Assembly (NCBI GenBank): GCA_964618975.1 | Contig: CAZUDI010000099.1 | Coordinates: 1-7,122 of the forward strand | Source: CAZUDI01 sp964618975 | GTDB taxonomy: Bacteria; Desulfobacterota; Desulfomonilia; UBA1062 | Direction: 5' to 3' | Length of the DNA stretch: 7,122 nt | Shown: piece by piece, positions 4,897 to 7,122 of the stretch | How positions within the stretch are numbered: position 1 is the stretch's first letter | Layout of the letters: every line of letters starts with the position of its first letter | Notes under the pieces: model-generated | The model's database searches: none | What the model was told of the DNA's origin: nothing | The model's input: only the letters and a program-made list of their open reading frames with translations | Translations under genes and position numbers: made by a program

Positions 4897-7122
4897 TCAG
4901 AAGGTGTAGCCCACGGAAATGTGCACCCGGGATCTCTCCTCTCCCGGGTGCGGGTCGAGGTTGTAGCCGTAGAGCAGCCCCATGGCGCCCACCGGGGTGA
5001 GGTAGCGCAGCCCCGCCCCGGCCGCGGGCCGGAAATCGCCCCCCCGGACCCTGTGGAAGCTCTCGCGCAGCCGGCCGGTGTCATAGAAGAGCGTGAGCTC
5101 AAAGCCCTTTCCGAGGTCGAGGCGGCCCTCCAGGCTGGCGTTCAGTGCGGCGCGCCCGCCGAGCGGGTCGCCGGCGCTGTCCGTGCGCAGACAATTCTCC
5201 TCGAAACCCCGCACGCTCAGGGTGCCCCCCAGGTAGAAGAGCTGGTCGGCGGGCAGACGGGCCGGGGTGTGGAGGCTTTCGATATAGCCCACCCGCCCCA
5301 GGGCGGCCAGGGTGAGGCGCGGCAGGGGGGTCCAGTACCCGCGCAGGTCGAGGCGGTACCGGCGGAAGTCGTCCAGGGAGCTGCCAAACCCGCTGGCCAG
5401 ATCGACGGCGGCGGTCAGGTAGGTGCCCTGCCGGGGCCGCACGAAGGAATCGCGCGTGTCCCAGGTGAGCGAGGGGGTGATGACCAGGACCGTGCGGGGC
5501 CGGAACTGCTCGGCCTCGCTGAGGCGCCACAGGCCCCCGGCCTCGAACTGGTTGCGGCGCTCGAAGCGCAGGGCCAGCCCAGTGCTCAGCTCTGAGGTGA
5601 TCGCCTGCGACAGGGCCGCGGTGGCCCCGAACACGCTGGTGCCGAAAGACTGGTTGAACTCTTCGCGGCGCGCGTAGGAGAGACTGCAGGACGACGGAAC
5701 GCGCCAGCCCAGGAAGCGTGAGGCGCTCAGCCCCGTCTCGCCGTGCAGACCGGTCTGGCTCACCTGTCCCTGGGCCCACAGGGACAAAGCCCGCCCCAGA
5801 AAATTGCGGTCGCCCAGGCGCGCGTGGGCATAGGCGCCCTGCCGGCTCTCGTAGCCGGCGCCGGCTTCGAGGGAGTAGGGCTTGCGTTCCCGAAGGTCCA
5901 GGAGGAGGTCGACCTCCCCGCGCCCCTCCGCGAGCCCCAGGGGGGTGAGCCTGACGGAGCGCACCGCCGGCAGATCCCGCAGCCGGCGCTGGGCCTCCAA
6001 TATGCGCTGCCCGGTGAAGGTGCTGCCCTCGGCGAGGTCGAGCTCGCGCTCCAGGACCTGGTCCCGGGTGCGGAAATTGCCGGCAATGAAGGTCTTCCCC
6101 ACGCTGACGGGGGGCCCCTCGCGCACGGTGTAGACCACCCGGGCCGTGCGTGCGTCGCGGCCAAGCACGTGACGCCCCGAGGTTGCGACCTGCGGATACC
6201 CACGCTCGGCGACGAGGCGCTCAAGGGTCTGCTGATCGTCTGTCATGCAGGAGCGGCAGAACGGCACTCCGGACTGTAGCTTCAGGGCCATTAGGGCCTC
6301 GGCCTGAGGCAGGCAGGTCAGGCCCTCGATCTCCACGGTCTCGACCAGCGTGCGCGGGCCTTCTTCGATCGTGATTTCCACAAAGACGTTCTGCCGCCCG
6401 GTGCTATAGACATGCCGCTCGCCGATGCGCGCCTGCGTATAGCCCAAGCTGAGGTAGAGCGCCTCCAGGGCCAGGAGGTCCCCGGCCAGGGTCTCGGGCA
6501 CAAAGGCACCCCGGGTGTACCACCCGCTCTCTCGCGTGAGCATGACCTGCCTGAGGGTGCGCTCGCTCATGGCCTGGTTGCCCGTGAAGCTCAGGGCCGT
6601 CACCCTCGTGCAGGGCCCCTCGTCGATCACGCAACGCAGTCGTTTCACGGAGGGGCCCTCCTGGGTGACCGCTCCTTCGACCCGGGCCTCCAGGAAGCCG
6701 GATCGGTGGTAGCGCTCGCGCAGGCGCTGCACGCTCCTGCGCACCCCGCGGCCAGAGCGGTTGCTCTCCTGAAAAAGAACCAGGTCCTTACGGAGGGTGC
6801 GTTCGCTGATGGCCGCGTTACCCTCGAACTCCACCCCGTAGCGCGGGCCCTCCTCCACCAGAAACGTCACCCGGCAGCCGCCGGAGGAAGGATCCCGCTC
6901 GAGCACATGGCGCACACGGGCCTCCGCAAAGCCCCGGCGGCGATAGAAGGCCTCCAGGACCTGCGTATCCTTCCGGAGGTCATCTTCTACCAGCCGCCCC
7001 GAACTGCCGGGCAAAAGGGAGGTGCGCCAAGTCTTCAGAAGCAATCTAAGATGCGCATCCGCAAAGGAACGGTTGCCGCTCAAGGTGAGCTCCTCGAGCA
7101 CGGCATAGGGGCCCTTGTCGAT
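4897..7122 (-). CDS. BamA/TamA-family outer-membrane protein with extended POTRA array (5' end outside window)
   Basis: The minus frame is open from the right edge to TGA at 4899-4897, 741 codons in window. A GTG at 7101 (used as residue 1 here) is internal: upstream codons IDKGPYAV read as the last strand of a preceding POTRA. Complete POTRA domains cover about 3-90, 91-167, 168-252, 253-333 and 334-407. Each ends in an EGP-type strand (VEEGPRYGV, IDEGPCTRV, IEEGPRTLV, VREGPPVSV; the last degenerate), and most open with a GN turn. Residues 408-734 form the Omp85 beta-barrel, with the conserved VRGF at 630-633 and a C-terminal beta-signal VHISVGYTF ending in Phe. Such proteins insert or translocate other proteins at the outer membrane. 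The barrel (about 327 residues) is TamA-like in length, while the POTRA number exceeds both TamA (three) and E. coli BamA (five). POTRA residues C263, C282 and C285 are unusual. No skp, lpxD or tamB follows, so BamA or TamA identity is left open. Confidence 0.92.
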   Translation of the reverse strand: MDKGPYAVLEELTLSGNRSFADAHLRLLLKTWRTSLLPGSSGRLVEDDLRKDTQVLEAFYRRRGFAEARVRHVLERDPSSGGCRVTFLVEEGPRYGVEFEGNAAISERTLRKDLVLFQESNRSGRGVRRSVQRLRERYHRSGFLEARVEGAVTQEGPSVKRLRCVIDEGPCTRVTALSFTGNQAMSERTLRQVMLTRESGWYTRGAFVPETLAGDLLALEALYLSLGYTQARIGERHVYSTGRQNVFVEITIEEGPRTLVETVEIEGLTCLPQAEALMALKLQSGVPFCRSCMTDDQQTLERLVAERGYPQVATSGRHVLGRDARTARVVYTVREGPPVSVGKTFIAGNFRTRDQVLERELDLAEGSTFTGQRILEAQRRLRDLPAVRSVRLTPLGLAEGRGEVDLLLDLRERKPYSLEAGAGYESRQGAYAHARLGDRNFLGRALSLWAQGQVSQTGLHGETGLSASRFLGWRVPSSCSLSYARREEFNQSFGTSVFGATAALSQAITSELSTGLALRFERRNQFEAGGLWRLSEAEQFRPRTVLVITPSLTWDTRDSFVRPRQGTYLTAAVDLASGFGSSLDDFRRYRLDLRGYWTPLPRLTLAALGRVGYIESLHTPARLPADQLFYLGGTLSVRGFEENCLRTDSAGDPLGGRAALNASLEGRLDLGKGFELTLFYDTGRLRESFHRVRGGDFRPAAGAGLRYLTPVGAMGLLYGYNLDPHPGEERSRVHISVGYTF

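Noticed and set aside
4843..5595. 250-codon plus-strand frame opposite the Omp85 barrel
   Set aside because: It is the antisense shadow of the barrel-coding region and has no ribosome site or domain.
7099..7101. GTG at 7101 as the start of the Omp85 gene
   Set aside because: The frame stays open to the window edge, the upstream codons continue a POTRA strand, and no signal peptide follows the GTG.

Overview
The window is GC-rich, densely coding DNA from a Gram-negative bacterium. An Omp85-type outer-membrane protein with a periplasmic POTRA array requires an outer membrane. The periplasmic-sensor/PAS architecture and the FadH-like Fe-S flavoenzyme are common in Desulfobacterota (former Deltaproteobacteria) and in some Gammaproteobacteria. 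The sequence alone does not settle which.

Layout from left to right. (1) Positions 1-2161, minus strand: the N-terminal 720 codons of a membrane sensor with a signal peptide, a periplasmic SBP_bac_3 ligand-binding domain, one membrane segment and three PAS domains. The output domain lies beyond the left edge. (2) Positions 2162-2629: a 468-base divergent intergenic region. It holds an AT-rich 19-bp palindrome over a plausible minus-strand promoter, a roughly 240-base leader for the sensor with alternative stems, and GC-rich hairpins in front of the plus-strand gene. (3) Positions 2630-4633, plus strand: a complete 667-residue FadH-like / Old Yellow Enzyme flavoprotein with FMN barrel, 4Fe-4S cluster and FAD/NAD(P) domains. 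(4) Positions 4634-4896: a convergent intergenic region containing two diverged copies of a palindromic unit, further inverted and direct repeats, and no gene. (5) Positions 4897-7122, minus strand: the C-terminal 741 codons of a BamA/TamA-family protein. It has five complete POTRA domains, the end of at least one more, and a short 16-strand-type barrel. Its start is beyond the right edge.

The three genes do not form an operon. The sensor and the flavoenzyme are divergent and share a control region, so the sensor or its partner could regulate the reductase; this is inference from position only. The Omp85 gene converges on the reductase and has neither skp/lpxD nor tamB directly downstream, so this is not a textbook bamA or tamAB locus. 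I see no clearly new defence or mobile system. The points most worth checking are the POTRA count and cysteines of the Omp85 protein, the leader and palindrome between the divergent genes, the repeated palindromes at 4678-4800, and the low-GC PAS domain inside the sensor.
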